Below are positions 19,804 to 27,613 of a stretch of DNA of 48,596 nucleotides, piece after piece. Below the pieces are notes generated by a model. The model saw only the letters and a program-made list of their open reading frames with translations. It made no database searches and was not told where the DNA came from. Where the stretch lies: positions 1-48,596 of the forward strand of contig JADHLI010000017.1 in NCBI GenBank assembly GCA_016780775.1, written 5' to 3'. The first letter of the stretch is position 1. Every line of letters starts with the position of its first letter. Made by a program: the position numbers and the translations under genes. Origin of the DNA: Alphaproteobacteria bacterium (GTDB lineage Bacteria; Pseudomonadota; Alphaproteobacteria; Puniceispirillales; Puniceispirillaceae).

Positions 19804-20676
19804 ATGACAGGAAAAAATGCACAAATTGTAGCACATAAATCCTTTCAGCCCGATATTCTAGCCATACAATCTGCTGTGATGATAGGGGCGGTAGGCAATG
19901 ATGCAGCGATGCCGGTTTATACCCATTTCAGGCACAAAGCTGCTCGTCTAGATACGGTCAGGCTAGCCGCGCATCCAGGTTTTGGGCCCGGTTTTACCGA
20001 TATTACAGATGCAAAAGTACTAGCCGCTCTGTTATCCGACTTTGCCAACTTGCAAAAAGACGCTATGCCAAAAGCCGTACAAACTGGATATTTTGGCGCT
20101 GCAGATCAAATTTTTCCAGTAGCTGATTTCATCTTAGCCAGCCAGAAAGAAAGCGATATTTTCTATCTGTTTGACCCGGTTCTAGGGGATGCGGGCAAGC
20201 TATATGTTGACCAAAATATCGCTGATGCTATGCAGGCAAAGTTGCTACCCCTTGCGAATATCATCACCCCAAACGCGTTTGAGCTTGGCTTGCTTGCAGG
20301 CCAGCCTGTTATCAGCCTTGCAGACACTGAAAAAGCAGGGCAGCAAATCCTTAGCCATCAGCCTCGTCTGCAGGCTGTCTTTGCAACCGGCATAAATGCT
20401 AGTAGCGGTGCTGGTGAGGGCAAGATTGCAGATATGCTAATAACGCGTGATGCGGCGATCCCGTTTGTGCATGAAAGCAAAGAAAAGGGCATATCAGGTA
20501 GTGGTGATGTACTAAGCGCACTGGTACTTGCAAACTACCTTAAAGATAGCGATCTTGCGAAAGCCTGTGGTTCAGCTAGCAAGACCGTTAATCAGATGAT
20601 CAAGAAGACCAACTCGCCGCTCGGCATTGATGTGGCCAACTTGCTGTGGCAGCTGTCCCCTAGCCAAGAGCTGTAA
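19804..20676 (+). CDS. pdxY: Pyridoxal kinase-like protein
   Basis: A 290-aa ribokinase-fold kinase of the PdxK/PdxY type, predicted to phosphorylate pyridoxal in B6 salvage. Family patterns in order: LAIQSAVMIGAVGNDAAMPV, HPGFGPGFTD (equivalent of the NHTGYG region), TGYFGAADQI, FDPVLGDAGKLYV and ITPNAFELGLLAG. The anion-hole/catalytic motif is GISGSGDVLSAL, with Asp as the likely base. The first glycine motif is less canonical than in E. coli PdxY, so another ribokinase substrate (for example hydroxymethylpyrimidine) is possible but less likely. It is divergent from sdhC and convergent with asd. AGGCGG precedes the ATG. Confidence 0.78.
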   Translation: MTGKNAQIVAHKSFQPDILAIQSAVMIGAVGNDAAMPVYTHFRHKAARLDTVRLAAHPGFGPGFTDITDAKVLAALLSDFANLQKDAMPKAVQTGYFGAADQIFPVADFILASQKESDIFYLFDPVLGDAGKLYVDQNIADAMQAKLLPLANIITPNAFELGLLAGQPVISLADTEKAGQQILSHQPRLQAVFATGINASSGAGEGKIADMLITRDAAIPFVHESKEKGISGSGDVLSALVLANYLKDSDLAKACGSASKTVNQMIKKTNSPLGIDVANLLWQLSPSQEL

Positions 20677-20725
20677 TACAACGCAGGCGCAGCACATTCT
20701 CTGTTGATGAATTAGGTATTGAGGG

Positions 20726-21760
20726 CTAGCGACCACTAAGCCCGCGCGCTACCACCAATTCAGCGATTTGAACTGAATTCAGAGCCGCTCCTTTACGCAA
20801 ATTATCTGACACGCACCAGAAAACCAGCCCATTTTCTACCGATGGGTCGCGCCGAATACGACTAATATAGACAGCATCTTCTCCTGCGCATTCAATTGGT
20901 GTCACATAGCCCTCATCGGCGCGGCGATCAATCACTACCACCCCATCTGCCTCACGCAGGAGCTGGCGTGCTTCTGCTTCACCAATTGGCTTTTCAGTTT
21001 CGATAAAGACTGCCTCGCTATGACCAATAAAGACAGGGATGCGCACACAAGTTGCAACAAGCTCGATAGCGGGATCCAGAATCTTCTTGGTTTCCGCTGT
21101 CATCTTCCATTCTTCTTTGGTAGCGCCATCATCCATAAACACATCAATATGCGGGATAGCATTAAAGGCGATTTGTTTGGTGAATTTTTCTGGCCGCACC
21201 TCATCATTCACAAAAATGCCTTTGGTTTGATTGAACAGCTCATCCATTGCTGGACGCCCTGCACCAGACACCGCCTGATAAGTTGATACCACTACTCTTT
21301 TGACATTAAACTTATCATGCAGCGGCTTTAAGGCAACAACCAGCTGGGCGGTAGAGCAATTCGGATTGGCAATAATATTACGCCCACCTTTAGACACCAG
21401 AACACCATCTACGGCATCTGCATTCACCTCTGGCACGATAAGCGGGACATCTTCATCCATGCGAAACGCAGAAGAATTATCAATAACAATACATCCTGCT
21501 TCGCCAGCTATAGGACCAAATTTTTTAGAAACATCCCCGCCAGCTGAAAACAACGCAATATCGGCTTGCGTAAAATCGAACTTATCCAGAGATTCAATTT
21601 TCAGCGTTGTATTCTCGCCATAAGAGACTTCCTTGCCTGAGGAATTTGATGAGGCAAGCGCATAAACCTTGTCCGCAGGGAATTTCCGCTCCGCAAGAGT
21701 TTGCAGCATTTCACGCCCAACCGCACCTGTCACGCCAACTACAGCAACACGATATCCCAT
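20726..21760 (-). CDS. asd: Aspartate-semialdehyde dehydrogenase
   Basis: 344 aa from the ATG at 21758-21760; a TTG two codons earlier opens the frame. It reduces aspartyl phosphate to the semialdehyde for Lys/DAP, Thr and Met synthesis. NADP motif GVTGAVGREML, catalytic cysteine in IIANPNCSTAQLV and C-terminal VSDNLRKGAALNSVQIAE match the family. It follows leuB by 46 nt, continuing the minus-strand leuCDB string, an order seen in several alphaproteobacteria. Confidence 0.96.
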   Translation of the reverse strand: MGYRVAVVGVTGAVGREMLQTLAERKFPADKVYALASSNSSGKEVSYGENTTLKIESLDKFDFTQADIALFSAGGDVSKKFGPIAGEAGCIVIDNSSAFRMDEDVPLIVPEVNADAVDGVLVSKGGRNIIANPNCSTAQLVVALKPLHDKFNVKRVVVSTYQAVSGAGRPAMDELFNQTKGIFVNDEVRPEKFTKQIAFNAIPHIDVFMDDGATKEEWKMTAETKKILDPAIELVATCVRIPVFIGHSEAVFIETEKPIGEAEARQLLREADGVVVIDRRADEGYVTPIECAGEDAVYISRIRRDPSVENGLVFWCVSDNLRKGAALNSVQIAELVVARGLSGR

Positions 21761-21806
21761 TTTCAATATTCCTTTATCTTAGCTCAAGCCCGCTTATCTG
21801 AATTGC

Positions 21807-22922
21807 TTATCGGGCGCGTCTGTTCATCGCATCAATGACTGCTTCTGTCATGCCATCTGTGCCGACCTGCTCACAGCCCGGAGCCATAATATCACCTGTC
21901 CGTTTGCCAGAAGCAAGTGTATCCGCAACTGCTGCTTCAACAAGATCAGCTTCCTCACCCTGCCCAAATGAATAGCGTAGCATCATAGCAAAGCTCAGGA
22001 ATTGTGCTAATGGATTGGCCAGATTTTGGCCAGCGATATCCGGAGCTGAGCCGTGAACAGGCTCATACATCGCCTTTGGCAAACCAGTATCCGGGTCAGG
22101 CGCTCCAAGCGAGGCTGAAGGAAGCATGCCTAGCGATCCGGTTAGCATCGCTGCACAGTCAGAAAGAAGATCACCAAATAGATTATCGGTTACAATGACA
22201 TCAAATTGCCGCGGATTACGCACCAGCTGCATCGCACAGTTATCTGCATACATATGAGAGAGCGCAACATCGCCGCCTTCTGCTTTATGTAACGCATTCA
22301 TTACATCACGCCAAAGCACACCAGACATCATCACATTTGATTTTTCAACTGAGGTAACGCGCCCATCACGTTTGCGTGCCAATTCAAAAGCAACGCGGCC
22401 AATTCGTTCGATTTCAGATGTTGAATAAGCATTCGTATCATAGCCTTTTTTCTGGCCATCTGGTAGCTCATCAATACCGCGTGGCTCGGCAAAATAAGAG
22501 CCGCCACATAATTCTCGTAAAATCATAATATTCAAGCCAGAGACAATCTCCGGCTTTAGCGTGGATGCTTCTGCTAGCGCATCAAACACAATTGCCGGAC
22601 GCAAATTAGCAAATAAGTCCATCTCTTTCCGCAACGCCAACAAGCCACGCTCAGGCTTTAAGCTGAAATCCAAATCATCATATTGCGGGCCACCAACCGC
22701 GCCAAAAAGCACCGCATCTGCAGCTATCGCATCAGCAAGTGTTTCATCGCGCAACGGCACGCCATAAGCATCATACGCAGCCCCACCAACTTGGTCTTGG
22801 GCAACGTCAAAAGAAAGAGATTTATGTTTTGCCAGCCATTCCATGACGGTCATATTAGCAGCCATCACTTCAACGCCAATACCATCACCTGGTAGCACCA
22901 TTACTTTACGGTTGGAGGCCAT
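21807..22922 (-). CDS. leuB: 3-isopropylmalate dehydrogenase
   Basis: 371 aa. The frame opens at an ATG at 22937, but the in-frame ATG at 22920-22922 has AAGGGG at ideal spacing. It oxidatively decarboxylates 3-isopropylmalate in leucine synthesis. [11 protein letters not shown], the FGAVGGP loop, [14 protein letters not shown] and the [10 protein letters not shown] aspartates are visible, as is [13 protein letters not shown]. Leucine genes here run leuC-leuD-leuB; leuA is not in the window. Confidence 0.96.
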   Translation of the reverse strand: MASNRKVMVLPGDGIGVEVMAANMTVMEWLAKHKSLSFDVAQDQVGGAAYDAYGVPLRDETLADAIAADAVLFGAVGGPQYDDLDFSLKPERGLLALRKEMDLFANLRPAIVFDALAEASTLKPEIVSGLNIMILRELCGGSYFAEPRGIDELPDGQKKGYDTNAYSTSEIERIGRVAFELARKRDGRVTSVEKSNVMMSGVLWRDVMNALHKAEGGDVALSHMYADNCAMQLVRNPRQFDVIVTDNLFGDLLSDCAAMLTGSLGMLPSASLGAPDPDTGLPKAMYEPVHGSAPDIAGQNLANPLAQFLSFAMMLRYSFGQGEEADLVEAAVADTLASGKRTGDIMAPGCEQVGTDGMTEAVIDAMNRRAR

Positions 22923-23004
22923 TTTTGTCCCCTTCATATATTATCTATCACGTTAGTATTAATTTATTGCCCTGATAATGGGGCTAGCTTTAAGCGTGTT
23001 GATT

Positions 23005-23080
23005 AAAGACCTTCACTTAAAGTCCTTCACGTAACGCCCCTTAATTCAAGCCCCATAATTAAAGCCCTATAATTAAAGCC
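23005..23080. repeat. 14/15-bp tandem array overlapping the leuD stop
   Basis: Successive units start at 23005, 23019, 23033, 23048, 23062 and 23076: AAAGACCTTCACTT, AAAGTCCTTCACGT, AACGCCCCTTAATTC, AAGCCCCATAATTA, AAGCCCTATAATTA, then AAGCC. The leuD stop codon (23073-23075, read on the minus strand) lies inside the fifth unit. Outer units have drifted while the two beside the gene are nearly identical. Confidence 0.85.
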
Positions 23081-23678
23081 AGGGACGGTCCGCATCACGG
23101 CTAGCTTCGAAACTATCAATATCACTCCCCTTTTCAAGGGTAAGCCCGATATCATCTAATCCATCTAGCAGACATTGTTTGCGAAACGGCTCCACATCAA
23201 AATTAATGGTCGCACCGTTTGGGCGTGAAATAGTCTGATTGGCCAAATCAATGCTCAATTCAGGGTTTTCAGCATCCGCAGCATCCGCCATAAGCGCCTC
23301 ACGCTGCTCGGCAGTTACTTTGATTGGCAGAATTCCGTTCTTGAAGCAGTTATTGAAGAAAATATCAGCAAAGCTGGTAGAAATGACACAGCGAATACCA
23401 TAATCCAACAACGCCCAAGGAGCATGCTCACGACTAGACCCGCAACCAAAATTATCACCAGCGACAATAATTTTAGCCGCTTTATAAGCTGGCTTGTTTA
23501 GCACAAATTCGGGCCGGTCATTCCCTGCATCATCGAAACGCATTTCATGGAACAAATTTGCGCCAAGACCTGACCGTTTAATGGTTTTCAAAAACTGCTT
23601 TGGGATAATCATATCGGTATCGATATTTAGAATATCCAGTGGCGCGGCAATGCCAGATAACTTATCAAATTTTTGCAT
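23073..23678 (-). CDS. leuD: 3-isopropylmalate dehydratase small subunit
   Basis: 201 aa. It carries the swivel domain of isopropylmalate isomerase: [16 protein letters not shown], the [17 protein letters not shown] signature and [18 protein letters not shown]. It works with LeuC to interconvert 2- and 3-isopropylmalate. It lies 31 nt after leuC. Its last codons and stop fall in a 14-bp tandem array, so the C-terminal residues may have been set by repeat gain or loss. Confidence 0.96.
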   Translation of the reverse strand: MQKFDKLSGIAAPLDILNIDTDMIIPKQFLKTIKRSGLGANLFHEMRFDDAGNDRPEFVLNKPAYKAAKIIVAGDNFGCGSSREHAPWALLDYGIRCVISTSFADIFFNNCFKNGILPIKVTAEQREALMADAADAENPELSIDLANQTISRPNGATINFDVEPFRKQCLLDGLDDIGLTLEKGSDIDSFEASRDADRPWL

Positions 23679-23709
23679 GTTATTGCTCTCCCGTTAACTG
23701 GTGTTGGTT

Positions 23710-25113
23710 CTAGAGCGAACGCACATCGCTCAGGCGCCCGCTTATAGCAGCCGCCACCGCCATTTGCGGACTTACCAAATGGGTACGCCCACCACGTCCC
23801 TGCCGGCCCTCAAAATTCCGGTTAGAGGTAGAAGCACACCGCTCACCAGGTGATAATTTATCTGCGTTCATTGCTAGACACATTGAACAGCCCGGTTCGC
23901 GCCATTCAAAACCAGATGCGATAAAGACTTTATCCAAGCCTTCTTCTTCAGCCTGTTGTTTTACCAGACCTGAACCCGGGACGACCATCGCCCGCACTCC
24001 GTCTTTAACCTGCTGGCCATCTGCAATAGAAGCAGCAGCGCGCAAATCTTCAATACGGCTATTTGTACAAGAACCAATAAAGACGGTATCAATTTTGATG
24101 TCGGTTAGCTGCATACCAGCTTCCAGTCCCATATATTCAATGGCACGTTCTACTTTGGCACGCTTAGCTGCATCACCAACTTTTTTCGGATCTGGCACAG
24201 ACGCGGTAATTGGTAGCGCATCTTCTGGGCTTGTCCCCCAAGTTACCGTTGGAACGATATCAGCTGCTTTCAGCGTAATTTCGGTATCATATTTTGCGCC
24301 AGCATCAGAAGGCAGCGACTCCCACCATGCTACTGCCTTGTCCCACACCGCACCAGATGGCGCCATTGGACGATCTTTTAAATAAGCAAAAGTTTTTTCA
24401 TCAGGGGCTATCATACCGGCGCGCGCGCCAGCCTCAATCGCCATATTACAAACCGTCATGCGGCCTTCCATCGATAAGTTGGTAATCGCCTCGCCAGCAA
24501 ATTCGATCACATGACCAGTGCCGCCAGCGGTGCCGATTTTTCCAATGATAGCTAAGATAATATCTTTTGCTGTTACATGCTCTGGAGCCTTGCCTTCGAC
24601 TGTGATTCGCATATTTTTGGCTGGCTTTTGGATCAAAGTCTGACTGGCCAGAACATGTTCAACCTCAGAGGTGCCAATGCCGAAAGCAAGCGCGCCAAAC
24701 GCGCCATGAGTCGCAGTATGCGAATCGCCGCATACAATGGTCATACCAGGCTGGGTAAAACCTTGCTCAGGGCCAATAACATGCACAATGCCTTGGCGAA
24801 TATCATCCATGCCAAAATAGGGAACACCAAATTCAGCTGCATTGGCTTCTAGCGCTTCTACCTGAATACGGCTTTCCGCATCTTCAATACCAACACTACG
24901 GTCGGTAGTAGGCACATTATGATCAGCAACAGCAAGGGTGCGCTCCGGGCTACGTACCTTCCGTCCAGCATTACGCAGGCCCTCAAAAGCCTGCGGACTG
25001 GTTACTTCATGCACTAAGTGCCGATCAATATAGATAAGACAAGTACCATCATCTTGCTGATGAACAAGATGTGCATTCCAGATTTTATCAAATAATGTCT
25101 TTGGTCCTGACAT
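23710..25113 (-). CDS. leuC: 3-isopropylmalate dehydratase large subunit
   Basis: 467 aa, an aconitase-superfamily [4Fe-4S] enzyme. Cluster cysteines sit in [17 protein letters not shown] and [40 protein letters not shown] is the other signature. GGGGAGG precedes the ATG. It lies 96 nt downstream of rplS on the same strand; a TATAAT-like box in that spacer suggests it may also have its own promoter. Confidence 0.97.
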   Translation of the reverse strand: MSGPKTLFDKIWNAHLVHQQDDGTCLIYIDRHLVHEVTSPQAFEGLRNAGRKVRSPERTLAVADHNVPTTDRSVGIEDAESRIQVEALEANAAEFGVPYFGMDDIRQGIVHVIGPEQGFTQPGMTIVCGDSHTATHGAFGALAFGIGTSEVEHVLASQTLIQKPAKNMRITVEGKAPEHVTAKDIILAIIGKIGTAGGTGHVIEFAGEAITNLSMEGRMTVCNMAIEAGARAGMIAPDEKTFAYLKDRPMAPSGAVWDKAVAWWESLPSDAGAKYDTEITLKAADIVPTVTWGTSPEDALPITASVPDPKKVGDAAKRAKVERAIEYMGLEAGMQLTDIKIDTVFIGSCTNSRIEDLRAAASIADGQQVKDGVRAMVVPGSGLVKQQAEEEGLDKVFIASGFEWREPGCSMCLAMNADKLSPGERCASTSNRNFEGRQGRGGRTHLVSPQMAVAAAISGRLSDVRSL

Positions 25114-25143
25114 TTCAGACCTCCCCTAAAATGACATGATTGC

Positions 25144-25163
25144 CAAAATTATACAAAATTATG
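25144..25163. repeat. 10-bp tandem duplication and possible -10 box upstream of leuC
   Basis: CAAAATTATA (25144-25153) and CAAAATTATG (25154-25163) are adjacent and differ at one base. On the minus strand the first contains TATAAT (25153-25148), about 35 nt upstream of the leuC ATG. No good -35 hexamer accompanies it, so promoter use is uncertain. Confidence 0.5.
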
Positions 25164-25209
25164 ATAGATCTAACCTGTCTGCTAGGTAAACAAAACAGAT
25201 GAAAAAAAA

Positions 25210-25593
25210 TTATGCGGAGCTATTTCGCTGCTGTGCGTGTATTTTTTCAGCAATACGCGCAGCTTTACCCGTACGACCACGCAAGTAATAAAGCTTGGCG
25301 CGGCGAACTGCACCACGGCGCATTACTTCGATAGACTGAATTTTTGGTGAATGAAGCGGAAATACCCGCTCAACACCTTCACCATAAGAAATTTTGCGCA
25401 CGGTAAAGGATGAGTTAACCCCGCGGTTAGAACGAGCAATACACACGCCTTCAAATGCCTGAACGCGCTCGCGTGAGCCTTCGACAACCTTCACACTGAT
25501 TTTAACGGTGTCGCCTGGACCGAATTCTGGGAGGGAACGCTGTTCTGTTACAGCTTCCATTTGCGACTTTTCAATTTTATCCAGGATGTTCAT
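25210..25593 (-). CDS. rplS: 50S ribosomal protein bL19
   Basis: 127 aa. bL19 sits at the 30S-50S interface. The conserved [59 protein letters not shown] and [19 protein letters not shown] are all present. The C-terminal tail ([12 protein letters not shown]) is somewhat longer than in E. coli, as in many alphaproteobacteria. It is the last gene of the rpsP-rimM-trmD-rplS set, 52 nt after trmD. Confidence 0.97.
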   Translation of the reverse strand: MNILDKIEKSQMEAVTEQRSLPEFGPGDTVKISVKVVEGSRERVQAFEGVCIARSNRGVNSSFTVRKISYGEGVERVFPLHSPKIQSIEVMRRGAVRRAKLYYLRGRTGKAARIAEKIHAQQRNSSA

Positions 25594-25645
25594 TTTGCAT
25601 CTCCATAAATCTGAGGGCCACTAAAACAGTAAAATGGCGCAAATG

Positions 25646-26419
25646 TCAATCTTTATCCTCTTTTTTGAGGTGTTTTTTAGCCATATAGGCCGCCATCAGA
25701 TCAGGTCGCCTCTCAGCGGTAATCTCTGTGGCATTTTCAAGCCGCCATTTGGTGATATTCTGATGATGGCCAGAGAGCAAAACTTCAGGCGGTTCTAACC
25801 CCTGCCAATCCCGTGGTTGGGTGTAATGATGATGCTCTAAAAGGCCGCTCTCAAAGCTATCTTCAAGATGGCTAACTTCCTTGCCCATTACACCAGGCAA
25901 CAGCCTGACAACAGCGTCCAAAATTACCATCGCTGCCTGCTCACCGCCCGAAAGAACGTAATCGCCAATGCTTACTTCGGTTAGCTGATGATGATCTATT
26001 ACCCGCTGATCCAACCCTTCATAGCGACCACAAACAATCATCACCCCGTCTTGCTGGCTAAGGTCGCGCGCCATTTTTTGATCTAATAATTTGCCTCTGG
26101 GGCTTGGATAGAGCCTTGTTAAATTTGTATCTGACGACTGGCTTTCGATAACATGTTCAATAGCACGCCCCATTACATCCGGGCGCATCACCATACCATG
26201 CCCACCGCCAAAAGGCGGGGCATCAACATTTCCATGCTTGTCGGTAGCAAAGCTGCGTATATTATAACAATCAAGCGACCAGATGCCTTTTTTCAGACCC
26301 CGACCGGCCAACGAATGACCAAGTGGACCTGGAAACATCTCTGGAAATAAGGTCAGCAGATGCGCAGCCCATAATGCCCTATCAGATGCCCTATCAGATG
26401 CCTTGTTAGCGTGGCTCAT
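25646..26419 (-). CDS. trmD: tRNA (guanine-37-N1)-methyltransferase
   Basis: 257 aa from the ATG at 26417-26419. It uses SAM to methylate G37 next to the anticodon and so prevents frameshifting. It has LLTLFPEMFPGPLGHSLAGRGLKKG, the SAM-knot loop IVCGRYEGLDQRVI and the EVSIGDYVLSGGEQAAM motif. The ATG shares a base with the rimM TGA, so translation is coupled. The family usually begins just before the LTLFPEMF motif; here about 18 extra residues precede it, including SDRASDRA from an exact 12-bp duplication. Confidence 0.96.
   Translation of the reverse strand: MSHANKASDRASDRALWAAHLLTLFPEMFPGPLGHSLAGRGLKKGIWSLDCYNIRSFATDKHGNVDAPPFGGGHGMVMRPDVMGRAIEHVIESQSSDTNLTRLYPSPRGKLLDQKMARDLSQQDGVMIVCGRYEGLDQRVIDHHQLTEVSIGDYVLSGGEQAAMVILDAVVRLLPGVMGKEVSHLEDSFESGLLEHHHYTQPRDWQGLEPPEVLLSGHHQNITKWRLENATEITAERRPDLMAAYMAKKHLKKEDKD
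26376..26399. repeat. Exact 12-bp tandem duplication in the trmD 5' end
   Basis: GCCCTATCAGAT occurs twice head to tail (26376-26387, 26388-26399), followed by a partial third copy. It encodes the repeated SDRA of the N-terminal extension of TrmD. The unit is a multiple of three, so the frame is kept. Confidence 0.9.
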
Positions 26420-26958
26420 CAACGCGTCTCCTTGAGAGGCTCTTCTGGCTCGCTTGCATCTTGTACATCAAGAATGATTTGGCCTGTTTTTATATCTACC
26501 TGCTTTAAAAAAGGTGGGTAGTAAGGCAACATTTCTGTCCCTTTACTTTCGGCAAGCTGAATTTCTATAATCTCACCCGCACCAAAATCATGTAAACCAA
26601 TAACCTTGCCAAGCAGCGTTCCGTCTGAGCTACATACCTGCATGCCCAACAAATCTGCCTGATAAATCTCACCCTCGCCTAATTCTGGCAATTTATCCCG
26701 TTCCAAATAGAGCGCGCACCCCTTCAAGGTCTCTGCCGTATTTCGATCAGAAACAGAAGCGGCTGCACAAATGGCTAGCCCTTTATTAAAGCCTTTAATC
26801 TGAAGTGCTAATGGCGTGCCATCTTCTAGGCGTAGCGGACCATAGGCGGTTAAATCTTGTGCACGCTCACAAAAGATTTTCACCTTAATCTGGCCACGAA
26901 CCCCATGTGGGGCAGTAATAATGCCCATGATAACCATTTTTTGTGTATCTGGTTGCAT
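26419..26958 (-). CDS. rimM: Ribosome maturation factor RimM
   Basis: 179 aa. RimM assists assembly of the 30S head around S19. MGIITAPHGVRGQIKVK is the RimM-domain N-terminus; the C-terminal PRC-barrel has the LLGMQVCSSDGTLLGKVIGLHDFGAGEIIEI pattern and ends near the expected place. An internal ATG eight codons in is an alternative start. A strong hairpin separates it from rpsP, and it overlaps trmD by one base. Confidence 0.94.
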   Translation of the reverse strand: MQPDTQKMVIMGIITAPHGVRGQIKVKIFCERAQDLTAYGPLRLEDGTPLALQIKGFNKGLAICAAASVSDRNTAETLKGCALYLERDKLPELGEGEIYQADLLGMQVCSSDGTLLGKVIGLHDFGAGEIIEIQLAESKGTEMLPYYPPFLKQVDIKTGQIILDVQDASEPEEPLKETR

Positions 26959-26984
26959 CAGGCAAGCTCACCACGAGGAAAGTG

Positions 26985-27012
26985 AGGCAGAGAGTAAAAG
27001 CCCTCTCTGCCT
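26985..27012 (-). promoter_or_regulatory. 10-bp hairpin between rpsP and rimM
   Basis: AGGCAGAGAG (26985-26994) and CTCTCTGCCT (27003-27012) are perfectly complementary around an 8-nt loop, in the 70-nt spacer after the rpsP stop. In the transcribed (minus) sense no U-run follows it. A smaller competing hairpin (TCTCT/AGAGA) overlaps its first arm. Such an element could lower or separate rimM-trmD expression from rpsP. Confidence 0.6.
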
Positions 27013-27028
27013 TAGAGATGTTTTTTTA

Positions 27029-27562
27029 TTAAGCTTCAGCTGGCTTATCTTCTTCAGCAGCGGCTTCAGCGGCAGGGGCTTCTGCTTCGGCAGTTGCTTC
27101 TTCTGCCGGAGCTTCTTCTGCTGGGGTTTCTTCTGCTGGAGCTTCAGCTGCTGGAGCTTCAGCTGCTGGGGCTTCTTCTGCTGGAGCTTCAGCTGCTGCC
27201 GCGGCGGCTTCAGCGGCAGCTGCTTCTGCAGCGGCAGCCTCTTCAGCTTCACGTTCAGCACGCTTTTTGCCTGGTGCAGATTTCTTTGGCTGATCCCGCA
27301 TTTCAACAGGCGCTGTTAGCGATAAGGCAGAAAGCAGTTTTTGCACGCGCTCGGTTGGCTTCGCGCCTAACCCCATCCAATGCTTGACCCGCTCGCCATC
27401 AACAACCAAACGCTGCTCATTATCTTTTGCAACCATCGGGTTATAATGGCCAATACGTTCAACATAACGTCCATCGCGCGGTGCAGCAGCTTCTGCAACA
27501 ACAATACGATAAAATGGACGCTTTTTTGAACCGCCTCTTGATAGTCTGATTTTTAGTGCCAT
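27029..27562 (-). CDS. rpsP: 30S ribosomal protein bS16 with long acidic Ala/Glu/Pro tail
   Basis: 177 aa, about twice the usual 80-90. Residues 1 to about 82 are standard bS16 (MALKIRLSRGGSKKRPFYRIVVAEAAAPRDGRYVERIGHYNP, then GAKPTERVQKLL). After a basic stretch (KKSAPGKKRAERE) comes a low-complexity acidic tail of about 75 residues built from PAEEA and PAAEA pentads and Ala runs. Extended S16 tails occur in alphaproteobacteria, but this one is largely encoded by a visible 15-bp array (27096-27200). It lies 51 nt after ffh. The tail is likely disordered and exposed; its role is unknown. Confidence 0.95.
   Translation of the reverse strand: MALKIRLSRGGSKKRPFYRIVVAEAAAPRDGRYVERIGHYNPMVAKDNEQRLVVDGERVKHWMGLGAKPTERVQKLLSALSLTAPVEMRDQPKKSAPGKKRAEREAEEAAAAEAAAAEAAAAAAEAPAEEAPAAEAPAAEAPAEETPAEEAPAEEATAEAEAPAAEAAAEEDKPAEA
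27096..27200. repeat. Seven-copy 15-bp minisatellite inside rpsP
   Basis: Seven contiguous 15-bp units start at 27096, 27111, 27126, 27141, 27156, 27171 and 27186, of the form GCTTCTTCTGCTGGA or GCTTCAGCTGCTGGA with one to three changes. On the coding strand each gives a PAEEA or PAAEA pentad of the bS16 tail. Confidence 0.92.
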
Positions 27563-27613
27563 AAAATTCTTCCTTCCGATTTCATCTGGCTAAAGTAATT
27601 AAAATAGTTTGGT

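Noticed and set aside
25114-25209. Leucine attenuator or T-box before leuC
   Set aside because: No leucine-rich leader peptide and no terminator/antiterminator pair in the 96-nt spacer.
26921-27319. Phe/Cys-rich plus-strand frame opposite rpsP
   Set aside because: The low-complexity protein is the antisense reading of the 15-bp array in rpsP.
27094-27387. Leucine-rich plus-strand frame opposite rpsP
   Set aside because: Another shadow of the same repeat; no start signal or homology pattern.
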